Assembly (NCBI GenBank): GCA_036365515.1 | Contig: CM070877.1 | Span: 9,829,101 to 9,893,100, forward strand | Direction: 5' to 3' | DNA from: Torymus aiolomorphi | Taxonomy: Eukaryota; Arthropoda; Insecta; Hymenoptera; Torymidae | DNA: 64,000 bases | Shown here: positions 1 to 14,700 of the stretch, piece by piece | How positions within the stretch are numbered: position 1 is the stretch's first letter | Layout: each line of letters begins with the position of its first letter | The notes under the pieces: model-generated | Databases searched by the model: none | Told to the model about the DNA's origin: nothing | Seen by the model: only the letters and a program-made list of their open reading frames with translations | Translations under genes and position numbers: made by a program

Positions 1-574
1 CGACTGCCGCGTGCGAGCGCTCGATGCCGTACAACAGGATCTCGAGGCTCGTCTCCGGCTTCCTCTGCTGCTGCTGTCGCCGCTGCAGCTGCTCCTGCTG
101 CAGCTCCTCCTGGGGTTCGATACCATAGTCGAAGTTGCCGTCGTCGCTGTCGCGCTCGTCGTTGCTGTCCTCGCCAAGGAGCCTCGGGAACCTGCGTCGC
201 CTGGGTGCTCTGTCACCTCCGCCAGCTACTCTCCTGTGGTCCCCGTCAGAGTCGTCGTCGGAGTCATCGCTGCCGTCGTCGTCGTCGACTGGTCTCGGCT
301 GTCTGCGCCGTCTAGGCGGTCTTATACCGCCGACTCCTTCATCATCGTCCTCGCTGTCTAGCTGGATCTGGATCCTACGTCTCCTGCGTCTCCTAGCACC
401 ACCTTCTCCTCCTCCTACTTCTTCGGCAATATCGTCTTCATCATCGTCGTCCTCGCCGTTGATAAACTCATCCTCCCCGCTGCTGGTGCTGCTGTCGCTG
501 CTGCTACTGTCGTCGTCGGAGTCTGTCTTGTCGTTCGCCGCCTCGTTGAACACGACGCTCGGTATCATCAGCAT
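1..574 (-). CDS. Acidic/Arg-rich protein, 5' coding part (partial, runs off left edge)
   Basis: Read on the minus strand, an ORF of about 190 codons stays open to the window edge. It starts MLMIPSVVFNEAANDK, then alternates acidic Ser/Asp/Glu runs (DSDDDSSSSDSS, NGEDDDDEDD, DDDDGSDDSDDDSDGD) with arginine clusters (seven Arg in a row, then RPPRRRRQPRP, then APRRRRFPRL), and ends in a Gln-rich stretch (EELQQEQLQRRQQQQRK). The frame is open further upstream to about position 710, so the ATG at 574 is the likely but not proven start; a pyrimidine-rich tract near 720-740 could be a splice acceptor. Alternating charge blocks are typical of disordered nuclear or RNA-binding proteins, but I recognise no domain and give no function. 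The Ser/Leu-rich plus-strand frame here is its shadow. Confidence 0.55.
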   Translation of the reverse strand, partial: MLMIPSVVFNEAANDKTDSDDDSSSSDSSTSSGEDEFINGEDDDDEDDIAEEVGGGEGGARRRRRRRIQIQLDSEDDDEGVGGIRPPRRRRQPRPVDDDDGSDDSDDDSDGDHRRVAGGGDRAPRRRRFPRLLGEDSNDERDSDDGNFDYGIEPQEELQQEQLQRRQQQQRKPETSLEILLYGIERSHAAV

Positions 575-2796
575 GCTGGTCGGCTTTGTGGCTCTCTCTG
601 TCTCTGTTTCGCACGTCAGAGGATCCTCACTGCGCGGCGCGGTGAGACCGACTGAGGGGACAGCTGCCTCCTCGCCTTTGTTTGGTGAGGTGCGCTCGTA
701 TATACGCACTCGACAGACGAGAGAGAGAGGTGCACACTCTCACACACACATGTTGGGGGAGAGGGGAAGAGAGGACACACGCTGAAAAGCCATAGACGGC
801 AGCAGAGGCTGACCTTCCGAGTTGGTTGTCGGTGAGCATGTATATGTACGCCGGGAGCTGGTGCGCGCCGGACGGGTCTTGCGTAATAGGCCATCGGGGG
901 AGGAGAAGGAGGATGTCGCTGGAATTTCGTCGTGGGGAATTTGCGGGAGGCTGATTTTTTTATGGGAGAGATGGGGATGCGGGTTCAGTCGTTGCTGATG
1001 GACTGTTGATATGGGAAGTGGTGGTTCCGTGTGTGAAACGTATGAGCTGGGGTTCACGGGGTGATGGAGAACCGATGCTTTAACAAAAAATATTAAAATA
1101 TTGTAGAAAAATTGGAAGAGCTGTTGTAATTTGGATTGGAAAATCGTTATCGGTCTATTATCTATTATAAAACGCAATTAAATGTTGTATTATGTTGCTA
1201 CTTGAATCTATGGTAAATATAATTATGAGAACTAATCATGTATAATATGAATAAGTTATTGGTACTTTTGCAGTAAAAAGAGTCTTATTTTGAATAGAAT
1301 ATTTATTTTACAAAATCAGAAATTATCATTATTTATTAGATACCAATATATTTCACGTATTTTTTGTACAAAATAAAACAGAATGTTATAGATCGTAGCC
1401 TTCACCGTCCAGTAATGAATAGTTTGGCACACACTAGAAAGGTATCGGCAACTAAATTTCATCCTACTTTTTTTTTCACTTTGCAGTATAGTAACTGCTG
1501 CAAACAGGTTTTTCCCCGTACGTTACTTAATTTTTCCTTTGCCGATCCTTTATTTTCTGGTACCGCTACGGGCCGACGACGTTTCTCAGGAATCCCATCG
1601 ACTCTCCCATCATTGTTTTATGACAAATATACATTGGTACATTGGTAATAAGAAATGTTACCAAACGAATGATATAATATACCCTTCGATCGGTTATTTC
1701 TTAATTGCATAAAAATCGGTAAACAACCGGCAGACAGTTCAGTAACACGTGGACTCGCGCGGACACTCTTTATCACAACAACTTTACATAACAATAATTG
1801 CATTAAAAAATCCAGAAAAATCAACACACCTGTACCGTGTACAGCCAGCCTATACACTAAAAAAATAACTGTAAGCCGCGCGAAAAATGCGTAGAATCCA
1901 GACACGAATCCTGTTTTATTCGGCCGACGACTCGACATTTTTTCTCTCTCGCTCTCTACGCCCGTTGCATTCTGATACGGCGGCTCTATGCGCCCGGCGG
2001 TGGCGGCGGCTGCGGCTGCTTCCCCCGTTTTGCCGGTCTCTAATTGAAGATAAATTCCTTTCGCTCTCTTCAAGACTCGTTGCGCGCTTAAAGAGCAAAT
2101 CGCCGGCATTGCTTAGACGCGCGCGTTGTACAGTATGTGCGTGAGCGCGCAATGCCGCGGGTTGGGAAATGTATATTATAGTTATGCGTCCGCCGCTCTT
2201 ATATATATTCAGACGAGAATGAATTTTTCGTTTACACGCTAGTGATGGGGGATCAAATAAGTAGGCGTATAGAACGTTTATTAGAAGAAATTATTATTAA
2301 CGATTTGTTTCGTCTTTTTTTTTCTTTCTTTTATTAAATACATACTATTCTAAAAGTATTCATAGGAAGAAACGCGAAGCTTGACGCACTCTACAAGTCA
2401 CTTGACATTGAACACGCGCTTTTATGCTTAGATCTTCAAATTCGATCGAATGCCGCACAATAGTCTATATTTTTGGTGTTGGGTTTCCTTGGAAATCCGA
2501 CAAAAAAATATATATACGCGTCGGCGAAAATTGCCGACTGATCAAAATTTTACAAATACCGTGCGAAATTTTTTATAATAAGAACACAATAATAATAATG
2601 ATACACAAATAAAATTATCAACAAAATAGTGTTATAATACTTTACAGAAATTCGGGTAAAGCTATGTACGCAAGTTGAGACAATAAATAATAATAGAATG
2701 ATAGTCGAGCAAACAGAACAACGTTATATAGTATAGGTTTCTCATACTCAATATGAGCTATTGGCACCCTAATGAATTGGAGCGATACGATACGGC
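575..2796. other. Intergenic, no gene supported
   Basis: About 2.2 kb between the acidic-protein start and the 3' end of paralogue A. GA/CA-rich DNA at 715-775 may be promoter or 5'UTR of the acidic gene. A minus-strand ORF with an ATG at 2109 (163 codons, Ala-rich then hydrophobic) is present, but no family, splice or codon evidence supports it. A TATA-like stretch (ttatatatatt) sits near 2200. The rest is AT-rich with nothing recognised. Confidence 0.4.
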
Positions 2797-5700
2797 TTAC
2801 AGTACGGAAAATATTACTAGCGGAATTATTAGGAACACGAGGCTCGCGGCGATCGCCTCGCTCGAAGATACGCACTGCAGGTTCTCCATGCGCATGATGA
2901 ATCGGACCTGGTCCGGCGTCTTGCAGTCCAGTTCTGAAACGAAAATGCCACATTGTTGAACATTATTTTTTGATTTATGTAATTCAGGAAAAGTATTATT
3001 GTTGTGAAATCAAATTATTGTGTTATATAGGTCTATTCAATAAAAATATCAACATATTATTTTACAATCTAAGAAAATAAAAACATATACTTTTTATAAA
3101 TGTGATACCAAATATATACGTTACAATAATTGCAGTTTTAGTACATTATTATAAACTATACAAAATATTTACGTGTGTTAAAATCACCATGACATACAAT
3201 AACAAATTGAATCATTTAAGAAAACTTAAACATAATGCTCATCCCACCCACCTGTACAGCGCGTAACACCGGTAACGTTCGACACCTCAACGAAGGTGTT
3301 CGGGCACTTGTTATCCTTGCCGCACGTGTTGTAATCCGTGAGCGAGATGTCCTCGTACATGCCCAAATTCTTGCAGTACTGGCCGAACCTCAGACTATTC
3401 GCCGTCCACTGGTTCCACCAGCACACCTTCATCGTCCCATACCCCACTCCGTGAAACTGCAGAAAGAGAAGAACGAAAAAATAGACACAGACGTCTCGTC
3501 GTATTCTCAATTAACGAGGCGGAGCTATGTTGACGGAGCGGAGGATTACCGTTATCGTGACTTTCTTCGTCTTGACGCGCCACTGCGGGTGCAGCCGGTA
3601 GACGAGCGTCTCGCCCGGATTGACATAATCCTCGAGCTGGAGCCGAGTGCCCGGCACGTTGCGGTTGCAGCCCGCCGGTCGCAGGGTCACAGGCACTGGA
3701 ATCATTGCGCTATTGGTTTTCTTTTTGTTTGGAGTGGATGGGTTAGAGCGGTTATGGGTAACGGGGTTTCTTTCGTTTTTGGCGGTTAAATTGGTACTAC
3801 TTTAGAGTGGTTGTACGGTTGACTGTCGAAGATTATTCGACATCTTCTGGTTTTTGCTTTTAACGAATCTAAGTATTAATAAATAGAATCATTTAGCAAG
3901 ATTAAATAGAAGTGGTTTTAGCAAAAATTCGTTACGTTTTTCATTGATTTTTAACTATTTTTTCGAAGAGTTCAATAAATTCATAACTCTAAATGATGTT
4001 TTAATGGAATGGAACTAAAATTCCTCAAATTGCTTGACCAAAATCACAAAAAAACTCTAACTTCCCATTTTTTTTTAATCCGCAAAAGAAAAATGCATTT
4101 CAGGAACAAATACCAAACAATATCTATATCAATAGTATATTCCACCTCGTATCGCCGACCCATCTTCGCAGTATTTACTCTCCGATACGACCTCTCACAG
4201 ATAACCGACAAGAACTCTGTAAGAAAGCGCAACACCTACCCGTCGACAGCAATCTCGATATATCGTCGACACCCAGGGACTTGACAATCCGGTCCTCGTC
4301 CGACAGAAGGAACGACCTGAACAGCTCCGCCTTGGCCTCCACCGTGAAGTACAAGAAGTGCACCTCTGTAGCGACAACCAAAAAATATGTTACGCAAATT
4401 TCCTTCCTAGAAATCCCCGAATTGATGTATATATATCGTTTACCTGGATGAGCGGATTTCAGGTGGCGCAGGGCGGCGAGCGCCAGCCGCGTGTCTTCGT
4501 CGGTGGGCGCGACTTGGGGCGCTATGAGGACGACAGCGTGGCCCGCGTTGCCGATCGTGTTGTTGGAGCGCTTTTGGGACCACAGGTCGTCGAGGTAGGA
4601 GTGCATCTTGCCGAAGATCGCCGCGAAGTTGATGGTCTTTGGCCCTGAAAGAAAACATTGTTAAACAAAATGAATTATTTGCTTAAAAAGCTATTTGTTT
4701 TTGAGGCACCGTTATTCTAAGGGAGAATAATGACAGATTAAAAACGATTTTTTATCTGGATACAATCCTACACAGTTGACAAGTTATTTATTATTTGATA
4801 AATGAATTTCTAAACATTAACCTTCTGACAGCCGGCATGACGCCATATGGCGTTATTCTATGATCGGTCCACATATACTATTACTTAAGAAACATTTATA
4901 TGGAAATTTTCGAGAAAGTTACAGTTTTTCAGTAGGAAAAATGCCGGCTGTCAGAAGGTTAATTCTAAAGCAATGTTATTACAATCATCTATACGCTGAG
5001 AGAAATATTGTAGAAAAATACTATAAATTTAAGAGAAATTACTATATTCTATAGGAACTTTAGGATAGACTCGAATTATCATAAAATTTACTACAATTTA
5101 TAGTAAAAATTGCTATGTATATAGTAAAAATTACTCAAAATATAGGAATTTTTACTATAAATTGTAGTCAATTTTATGATAATTTGAGCGTGTCCCACGG
5201 TTACTATAAATATAGTCATTTTTCCTAAACCATTTTTCTCCGCATAAGAATTTCGGGTTTAGAATCGAGAAATCTTGTAAACGTTTTACATCATCCTCTT
5301 AGTATGAGAGTCGATCATTTTATAAATCTGTTACAAATAAATATCCGTGCTTGTTGAGAAAGAAGGTTAATACTTACACGTGATGTTTTGTAAATTGTTA
5401 ATGCCTTGATGGAGATCGGACGAGCTGTTGGAAACATTTACCAGCCAGTCGCCGGTCTCGCCGTGTATTATGCCCATTTTAGAGCCATACGCCGACACGT
5501 CAAAGTCATCCACGAGTACACTGCGCAAAAAACGAACGGCTTTTTTCCGACACCATTTACGAGTAAAAGTGACAGATTTGTCGGTTCACAGTGGCATTCC
5601 GTCAATAAAGGTAATGTGTGTCTTGAGTTTAGGTCAAAAGTAGGGAAAAGTGTTTCTGGGGTGATCCGAATCGTTCAAAAAAGCAAAACAAATCGATTAG

Positions 5701-8700
5701 GCTGCAGTGTAGCTGCGCACTTTTTCTCGAAGGGTAATATCTCTTAAATTAGAAAGTGAAAAGGGAGCTTTGATGCAGGGGGGAATTCATAACAGAATTA
5801 TCTATAACGTGACACGTGTGTATGTGTGCGACTTACATTTGTGATTTTTTTTAGGTCACCGAGGAGGAACATCTTGTGATGATATTGTGACAGTAATTGT
5901 TAACTCTCGCAATAGCGTTTTTTCAATACGTTTAGATGTACGATAAAATTTTATGTCAATTATAAATACTTAAATGGATTCGTTTTGAAAATCAATCAGT
6001 TCATAATTACAAAAACAAAACTTTTAAACATTTTATCTTTAGAATTATATAAAATTCTATTCCCAAAGAGAGTATTAAGAGAAGCACTTTCACTATCGAT
6101 CAAAACATGATTACTTTCTAGACAAAAAAGGAATCATCAAAAAGCTTAGATTGACGGCTTAAAAAAACTTTCATACAAATCTATCAAAAATGCAAGAAAC
6201 ATAAAACATTTTTAAAAAATCAAAGAACTTTCTAGTATCCACGTCCGTATATTACATTACTTTTGTACCAACAGACAAGGAACAACTCCATCACACTCAC
6301 GCGAGAAAATCCGCAGTGTACTCCCGCGTCCAGGACCCATCGAACGCCACCGTGAGCTCGAGCCGCGGCCTGGCCCGATACGGCTTCGCGTTACGGCACT
6401 GCACCTCGGTGAAGAGATGGTCGTCCGTGTAGTGGGCGAAGTACTCGACCGAGCGCACGACCAGCCGCTGCAGCGCCTCGTTGCTCATCGCCGCGATGCT
6501 GTTGAGGTAGGCCAGGACCTGCGACGCCGCGTACGTCTGTGGTGGAGGAGAACAATGGATGGTTGATGTGTTGGTTCAAGGGTGACATTGGGAATTGAAT
6601 GATTTTTAAGCTTTGCTGTGGGAGATTAGCAAGGTGTCTACCAATATAGTTAACATTTTTTTTAACGGTTTAGTTTATGAGTTTACGGTTGCTCGCGAAT
6701 TTTTCAGTCGAATGAAGTAGGTAATAAGATGATGAATGTTTTTTTTTAAGTAATAAGGAAACAATTTGGAAAACAGAAGTTAATTAATACTATGATAAAC
6801 TATTTGCAGGAAGTAGAATAATTATAGTAATAATTAAAATAGTAATCGTTAGATGATTTTAGTGAAAATTTTATGTATTGAATTTCGAGTACCTTAAATC
6901 AGAGACTTCAATGCGAACAGTACTTTTAAGTCGACACACCAACATTCAAATTAGCTAATTGTCTTTATACTATAAGTTTTTGCAACCATAAATGAATCAT
7001 AAATTAACCTTGCAACTTTTTCTATAATTAAAGCAAATTCTATTAATCAATATCCTGTGGAAAACGCCAGTTTCTCTCAACACCCGCATCATATCCATTA
7101 CTCAACTACACAGCTTTTGTAATGGAACAACATATTTAATCGAAGGTTACTAACTTGCTCCTCTATGATACTTTTCGGGCCGATCCGTGGAAACTGGTCG
7201 CCCCGCTGGCAGGCTTTCACATTCTTGTCGAACACGACACCTTTTTCCGAATAGTACATGTCCAGGATCTGACTGAGCCGGAGGCTCTCGAAGTTCTTCA
7301 TCCAGTCCTCCAAATTCTTGGCGATGATTAGACCTGTAGAAATTCGACGATGAACATTTTTGCGCGAATTTGAGTAACGCTCGTATAGAAAAATCTGCTC
7401 ACCGTCGATCCCGCCGACGATTTCCGCCCTGGTCGCCTCGAACTTGTCGTACCTGTGACCGACGTAGTAGATCTGTGGGCGCATTGTGTTGTTCCAGAAG
7501 CCGCTCGCGCCCAAGTACATCCGGTGCTCGTAAATCGGCCCCTGGTAGATCACCATTTCTGCCAGCTCGCCTGTACATCATTATTTCAAACAATCGTAAT
7601 TTTAATGTTTACGCATTTATTATAAAGGTTACGGTCGTTACATCTTTCTCTCACTTTCGCTATCGAACGAGAATAAAAATCAAAAGTGGTACAATAACAA
7701 CGTCGCGGTCGTATCGAAATAAAAGCGAGCGTTAAGTGGGTCGACGACCTACTTTTGCAGACATACGAAGTGAAAGCACTTTTCCCGGTTTTCGTAATTG
7801 CCGTCATGTAACAGTTAGTTAATCCATTTCCAAATTCATCTTACTTTCTCACCTCTTTTTTAGAATATGCAAATCATTGAGGAAAATCTGTGTGAAATTC
7901 AAAGTGACAATATAAAGGTCGTGATTGAGGTGTCTTAGTATTAAGTTTCAATATTATACACCAAGATTGAGAAAGATCGCAAAATTATTTACTGCGATAT
8001 ATATAAAAAATTTATAGTAACATAATAAAAGGATATTAAAAATTATTTGCGAAAATTCCGATAGCCTTAAAATACATAAAACACTTTAATCATAGCTTAT
8101 TAGTAAATCGCCAGCAATTCTCTTAAGACCTGATTTGCCGCAAATCTGCACGTACAGCAGCAATCATGCTTGTGCAATTTACTTGATTGCAAGCTACCAA
8201 GACACTCGTTCTTCAAGTTTCCATTAAAGCGCTCTATCGTTAAAAGTACTTTGTAGTTTCCATGGTCAAATTAACATTTACTTTTGCTCTAAAGGCATGT
8301 GCAGTGCTACAAAAAGTTTGCTCTAACTTAGTCGTAAAAACGACGAAAAAAAAAAAAAAAAAATTGAGCCTCACAATAAAATTTTTCTCGTTTTAACCGC
8401 ACGTCAATTTTTCTTATGTAAATTTAACATGGGAAAAATAGAGCAAAAGTAATCACTGATGACTAACCAATATTAAGCTTCCACAGATACCGACATATTT
8501 TTCACAAGAAAAAAATTAAAGTAGATGAAAAAAGCTTTAATTTAAACTAAGAACCGTTACAATTGGACGATCCTGTGCAAAGTTACGTGCATTTGAAAAT
8601 CACGAAAAATGACAAAAAATTCTCAAAATCTGAAAAATTTTTATCATTTTTCGACATTTTCAAATTAACTTTTTTTCTCGTCTTTATTGTAGAATTGTAC

Positions 8701-11700
8701 ATGTACGCACAACTGAACGAAAGCCACAAAATTGCACTAACACATTTTCCTCGTCGAACAATATCTGAATTTGTGGAAAAAAATGAAAATTTTGTTTCAC
8801 TCACCGGAAACCGTCGCGATCCACACATTATCGATCTGCGTGTCGGCGATCTTCGCGGACTCGAGCCACATGGATCTGTTGGCGTTCATCCTCTCCCTGG
8901 GCAGGACAAAGTCCACCTCCTCGCCGTCGCCGTCATCCGGCAGGCCTCGTCCCTGTATCCCAGCGTTGCCGTTCCCATCGTCGTCGACGGGCATCGTCAG
9001 GAGTAACCGGGTCTTGACGATCTGGGGCTCGAGGGCGGCGGCGATCGCCGAGATAACAGAGCCCAGGGCAATGGTACCGAAGGGCGTGAGCACCACGCCG
9101 GATTCCTTGGGGCACCGGTCGACGTTCGGCGTGAATGATCTGCCTGGGTTACGGGGGAGTTAGAGCGTGTGCGTGGTTTCTTTGTGTCGTTTTGTATATG
9201 CGCTTGAGAAAATGTATAGAAGATATGACGTGGAATGAATGTAGACGATTATCTGATAAGATGGTAGTAGACGTCGAGGTTTTAAAAAAATTTGCTTTGT
9301 GATTATGTATCTAATTTTAGTCGATCAGTAGTATTTTAAACTTTTTAAGATAAGATTTTCGAAAGTGTTTGTTATGAAAAAATTTTAAATCTATTGATAT
9401 AATCTTGAGTGCAAAACGTAAGTATTTTATTATTGAAAAAAATATGGGACAGGCCATATAAAAACAGTATGGATGTGTTGCAAACAATTATACAAAGTAG
9501 AAGTTTGAAAATCATAAACAAAAGCCGTTTCTTTCGACACAACTGCTCACTAAATATTAGAAAATTGTTTAAACTAGAGTCGTTAATGTACCAATACAAG
9601 GGCCTCAATGAAATGTATGTAAAAAAGACTTCCAAAACGAAAAACAAGAGCCTGCAATTACCCAAAAAATAAATTTTATTAAATATATTTTATTAAATAT
9701 TAAAATATTAAAACTTTTGTTTGTTAGTAAGTTAGTTTCATAAGTCATTTTTGTATACCAGCCTATGTACAATTAACACTGTTTACTTTTGTAGAATTTA
9801 CAATGTAAATTATCTGACTTAAATAAATACATAAATATTTCTTGTCAAGAGATGCCCATTCTAATAAAAGTCCTTTATTAAATTATAAATTTTTTGTATT
9901 TAAATATTCCACTTAATAATGGATCTAATATCAGAATACGGGTGGGTATCAAAAAATAGAATTTTTTTTTTTAGAATGCTCTCAATATAGAAACATTTTA
10001 TATCGAATTTTACTTTTATGAATCTTCAGAAAGTAGAAAAATTAGATATTAGAAGCGGAATGATTTTAAAAAATCATTACGTCAAAATAATTAAATGTAG
10101 AATATAAATTTCAGAAAAATATTTTATCGAAAAAATAACATGATTCCAATCAATAGCTGAAAATAATGAAATCATATTCTATAGAACGTTCATATTTTCG
10201 AAAATGCTAAATTTAAGAGAAATAAAAAGGGCCAATCTTTCGAAATATATTATGTAGAATGCACAATAATAATTTAAATTTTCGAAAACAAAAATATGGA
10301 CAAACCTTTTTAGAATTTTTAGCTATTCGAAATGCAAAAAAAAAAAAAAGATAAAAATTAAATTTAAATTAAAATTAAATAAAATTTAAAATAATAATTT
10401 AATAATTTTTAATTTAAAATTAAATTAAATTTTTTTTAAAGATAAAAATTTGCAAATGTAAAATATAGAAAGTCCAATATTCCAAAAACAAATTTAGAAG
10501 GTTTAAACTTTCGAAAAACCAATTAAGAATATTCAAACTTTCGAAAAAAATATACGGGTGGGTATCGAATAATAGAATATTTTTTTTCAGAAAAGTAATA
10601 TATTAGAAATTTTTATCATGGAAAACATGGAATGTAGAAAATTAAAAATTAAAAATTCATAATGTCGAAAATTGATGACGTCGAAATCGATTTTATAAAG
10701 TACTACCTTAATGAATATTAAAATTTTAGAAAGTACATTTATAGAATTGACTTCACTATTTCAGAATGGCACAATTTCGATAACCCAATTTATCTAATGC
10801 AAATTGTAGAATAAGCGAGGGGGGGTCCAGAGTTTCGACGGTTCACTATAAAATTGAAGTCAACTATAGATGTTTTTCAGTTCGTCACATGGTAATGCAG
10901 ATTGTTCTTAATTTCGAAATTCTAAATTACGAAAATCATATTTTCGAATGTAACAGCTCGCCTACTGTCCAAAACATCGAATTTCATCAATACGATCTCA
11001 AAGCAAATATAACCTGTTTCTAATGATTTATTTCGAAATGTCTATATTGTACCCCTATTAAAATTCTATTAATGAAATTCGATGTTTTGGACAGTAGGTG
11101 AAGTATACATTCGTAAATATGATTTTCGTAATTTAGAATTCGAAATACGATCTCAAACAAATATAACCTGTTTCTAATTTTCTAATGATTTATTTCGAAA
11201 TGTCTATATTGTACCCCTATTAAAATTCTATTAATGAAATTCGATGTTTTGGGCAGTAGGTGAAGTATACATTCGTAAATATGATTTTCCTAATTTAGAA
11301 TTCGAAATTAAGAACAATCTACATTATCATATGTCGAACATAAAGTTGACAAAAATTCTATTTGGAGGTCAGTATATTTTTTTCGAAAGTTTGAATATTC
11401 TTAATTGGTTTTTCGAAAGTTTAAACATTCTAAATTTATGTTTTTGGAATATTGGACTTTATATATTTTACATTTGCAAATTTTTATCTTTAAACAATTG
11501 CATTTTGAATAGCTAAAAATTCTAAAAAGGTTTGTCTATATTTTTGTTTTCGAAAATTTAAATTATTATTGTGCATTCAACATAATATATTTCGAAAGAT
11601 TGGCCCTTTTTATTTCTCTTAAATTTAGCATTTTCGAAAATATGAACGTTCTATAAAATATGATTTCTTTATTTTTTTCAGCTATTGGAATCATGCTATT

Positions 11701-14700
11701 TAAAATATTTTTCTGAAATTTATATTCTATATTTAATTATTTCGACGTAATGATTTTTTAAAATCATTCCGCTTCTAATATCTAATTTTTCTACTTTCTG
11801 AAGATTCATAAAAGTAAAATTCGATATAAAATTTTTCTATATTGAGAGCTTTCTAAAAAAAAGAATTCTATTTTTTGATACCCACCCTAAACATTTTGTA
11901 GTTGGAATTTTTGATCTTTTACTATAGCTAAATGTCGTATCAGATTCTACATTTGTATCATTCGAAAACATTATTTTCTAAATTAAGTACAGATATTTTC
12001 TATAGATGCTTATTTTACAATTTGCATTAGATGAATTGGGTTATCGAAATTGTGCCATTCTGAAATAGTGAAGTCAATTCTATAAATGTACTTTCTAAAA
12101 TTTTAATATTCGTTAAGGTAGTACTTTGTAAAATCCATTTCGACGTCATCAATTTTCGACATTATGAATTTTTAATTTTTAATTTTCTACATTCCATGTT
12201 TTCCATGATAAAAATTTCTAATATATTACTTTTCTGAAAAAAAATATTCTATTTTTCGATACCCACCCCAGAATACAATGCCTTAGAAGTAAACAATGGC
12301 ATTTTCATTTTGTTATCAGAAACAACTTTGTTAGTACATGCATATTTCACGATTTATACAGAAAAAAATATGTGTGAAAAAGGATTTAGCTCATTTTTCG
12401 CCATTAATACTACAAATTAGCATATAATTTAAATTTGCTTTCTCTCTAAACGTTAAAAAATGAAGTTAAAATTCTTAGGACCCTTCAAAAAGACCTTCTA
12501 CGTCTTCAAAGAATTCTATTATACTCTACTGCGTCCAAAACCCACTATCCCAGATTCCAACTCGAAATTTTCTCTCTTTCACCCTCGAACAATCTTAAAG
12601 GTTGAGAGACACATATAGCGACTGCTGCCGTGGGGCTAGTAATTTTTCCGATACCTGTTTAGAAAACTAAAGACGGATCTTCGTGCAGGCACTTTAGAAA
12701 CCGGGTTTTTAAAACTTCGAGGAAGAGAATGCAGCGCATGAGTAGTGATCGAGATGAAGAGCCGAGTAAGTTCAAAGGAGGCTAGAATGAAGCTGCGCAA
12801 AAGGGACAAACAACTTTTCCGATTGAATTCTGAATGTACAGGTTTTAAATTGGTAATTATCGTTATTATTTTCCGAATAGATCTAGTTAAAATTTAAATT
12901 TATTCAAACCAGTAGCTGATGTTTAGATTTTTAATCTGTGCTAGCCGCAGGATGTAATTTACGAGTATACACTGTTAAAAATATCATTAAATTTAATGCA
13001 CTTTTAATGTACACTTGCGCATTAATTTTCATGAACTTGTAACTTAAATATCATTTAATGCACATTTACCATAAAATTAATGTGAATCTATACAATATTA
13101 ATGAAAGTACATTAAAATTATTGTACCTGTACATAGAAATTACTGTACGAGTACATGAAATATCTGTATTATTATTAAATTACGAGTGTAAATTAAAATT
13201 AATGTCTCATGCACAAAGTTTAATGAACATGATGATAAAAATTACAGTTCACGTGCATTAAAATTAATGTTGAAGATAACGAAATTTAATTACATTTCAT
13301 AATATTACATTACATTATACGAATAATTAAATCAACTAATGCATATTAAATTTAAAGTACCATGCTTTAAACTTCATGTACATAAACATAAATTATGCAG
13401 TTCGTGTGCATTAAAATTAATGTGAATGTGAAACAAATTTAATAAACTTTACATGAAATTTCATGACAAAACGAAATAGGCTTTTCCAGTACTGAGCATT
13501 AAATTTGAGTAACGATCCATTGAATTTCATTCACATCCGCATAAATAACACAGTTCACATGCATTAAAATTAATGTCATGATATTAAAAATTTAATTAAC
13601 TTTACATAAAATTTTATGACAAAACGAAAAAGGATATTCCAGTTCTGAGCATTACATTTGACTAACGATCCATGGAATTTCTTTTCCATCGGCATAAATA
13701 ATACAGTTCACGTGCATTCAGATAAAATGATAAAAATGTAGATTCCCCTACTTATCGACCACAACGGTTTTTATTTAATTAAACAATTTTTTAATATTTT
13801 TTCGGAAAGATACATCAATTATGCACTCCGTATATGTAAATACTGCATTCAGAAATTTTTTTGAAGGGTTCTACCAGTAATGGCCCGAGAAATATTTTTT
13901 TGTATTATGTCGGTATCTCACATCACCTTATGTAGATATGTATGTACCGGTACTTGAATTTTATTTTTATTATCGTATTGAAACACTAATTTTAGAACAA
14001 AGTGTTCTGTCACGCTTTCCGGAATGCCATTAAGTACACTCTATTAAATTTTCAAATGATTTCACTGATTACATTTTTCAAAAATCGTTTTTGAAATGTT
14101 TGAGGCTTAGTTCTGATTAATTACAAATAACAAAAACATTTTTGGAAAAATTAATGGATGGAATGATTTGGGAATTTAATAGAATTACTTAACGCCATTT
14201 CGAAGGGCGTGAAAGAACGCATTTTTCTAAAATTTTTGTGTATATGTGATGCAAGAAATAAAATTTAGGTGCTGATAAGGTAGGGATCTATATTGGAGTT
14301 GAACATGATCTTAAAATTAATAACATTTTTAACAGAGATAGATGCAAGATACTTAATATTAAAGTCTCTTGTTTAAACACGATAAAAAAATGAAATTCAG
14401 GTGCCGGTAAGGTAGAGATCGTCACGGTACATATGGCTTTAAGAAACATTTTTAAGTTAATCAAATTTAATTAATTAATGTCTTAAAGTAAGTTACTCAT
14501 TTTAATCAAATTTAATTAATTAATGTCTTAAAGTAAGTTACTCATTTTCTTAAAATATTATCTAAATAAATAATTACTAAAAACCATTAATATTTTAGAT
14601 GAATGTATAATATCAATTGATATGGATAGTGCACCTTATATAGATGAAAATGTCCAAACTGTGACATGCGAGCGATAGCGTAACGGATAGCGTGCGTGCG

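Noticed and set aside
135..785. Plus-strand Ser/Leu-rich ORF of 216 codons
   Set aside because: It is the complement of the acidic Asp/Ser/Glu minus-strand frame; long Ser runs follow from GAC/GAT repeats.
1618..2109. Minus-strand ORF of 163 codons with ATG
   Set aside because: No domain, no homologue I recognise and no splice context; it could be chance in GC-richer DNA.
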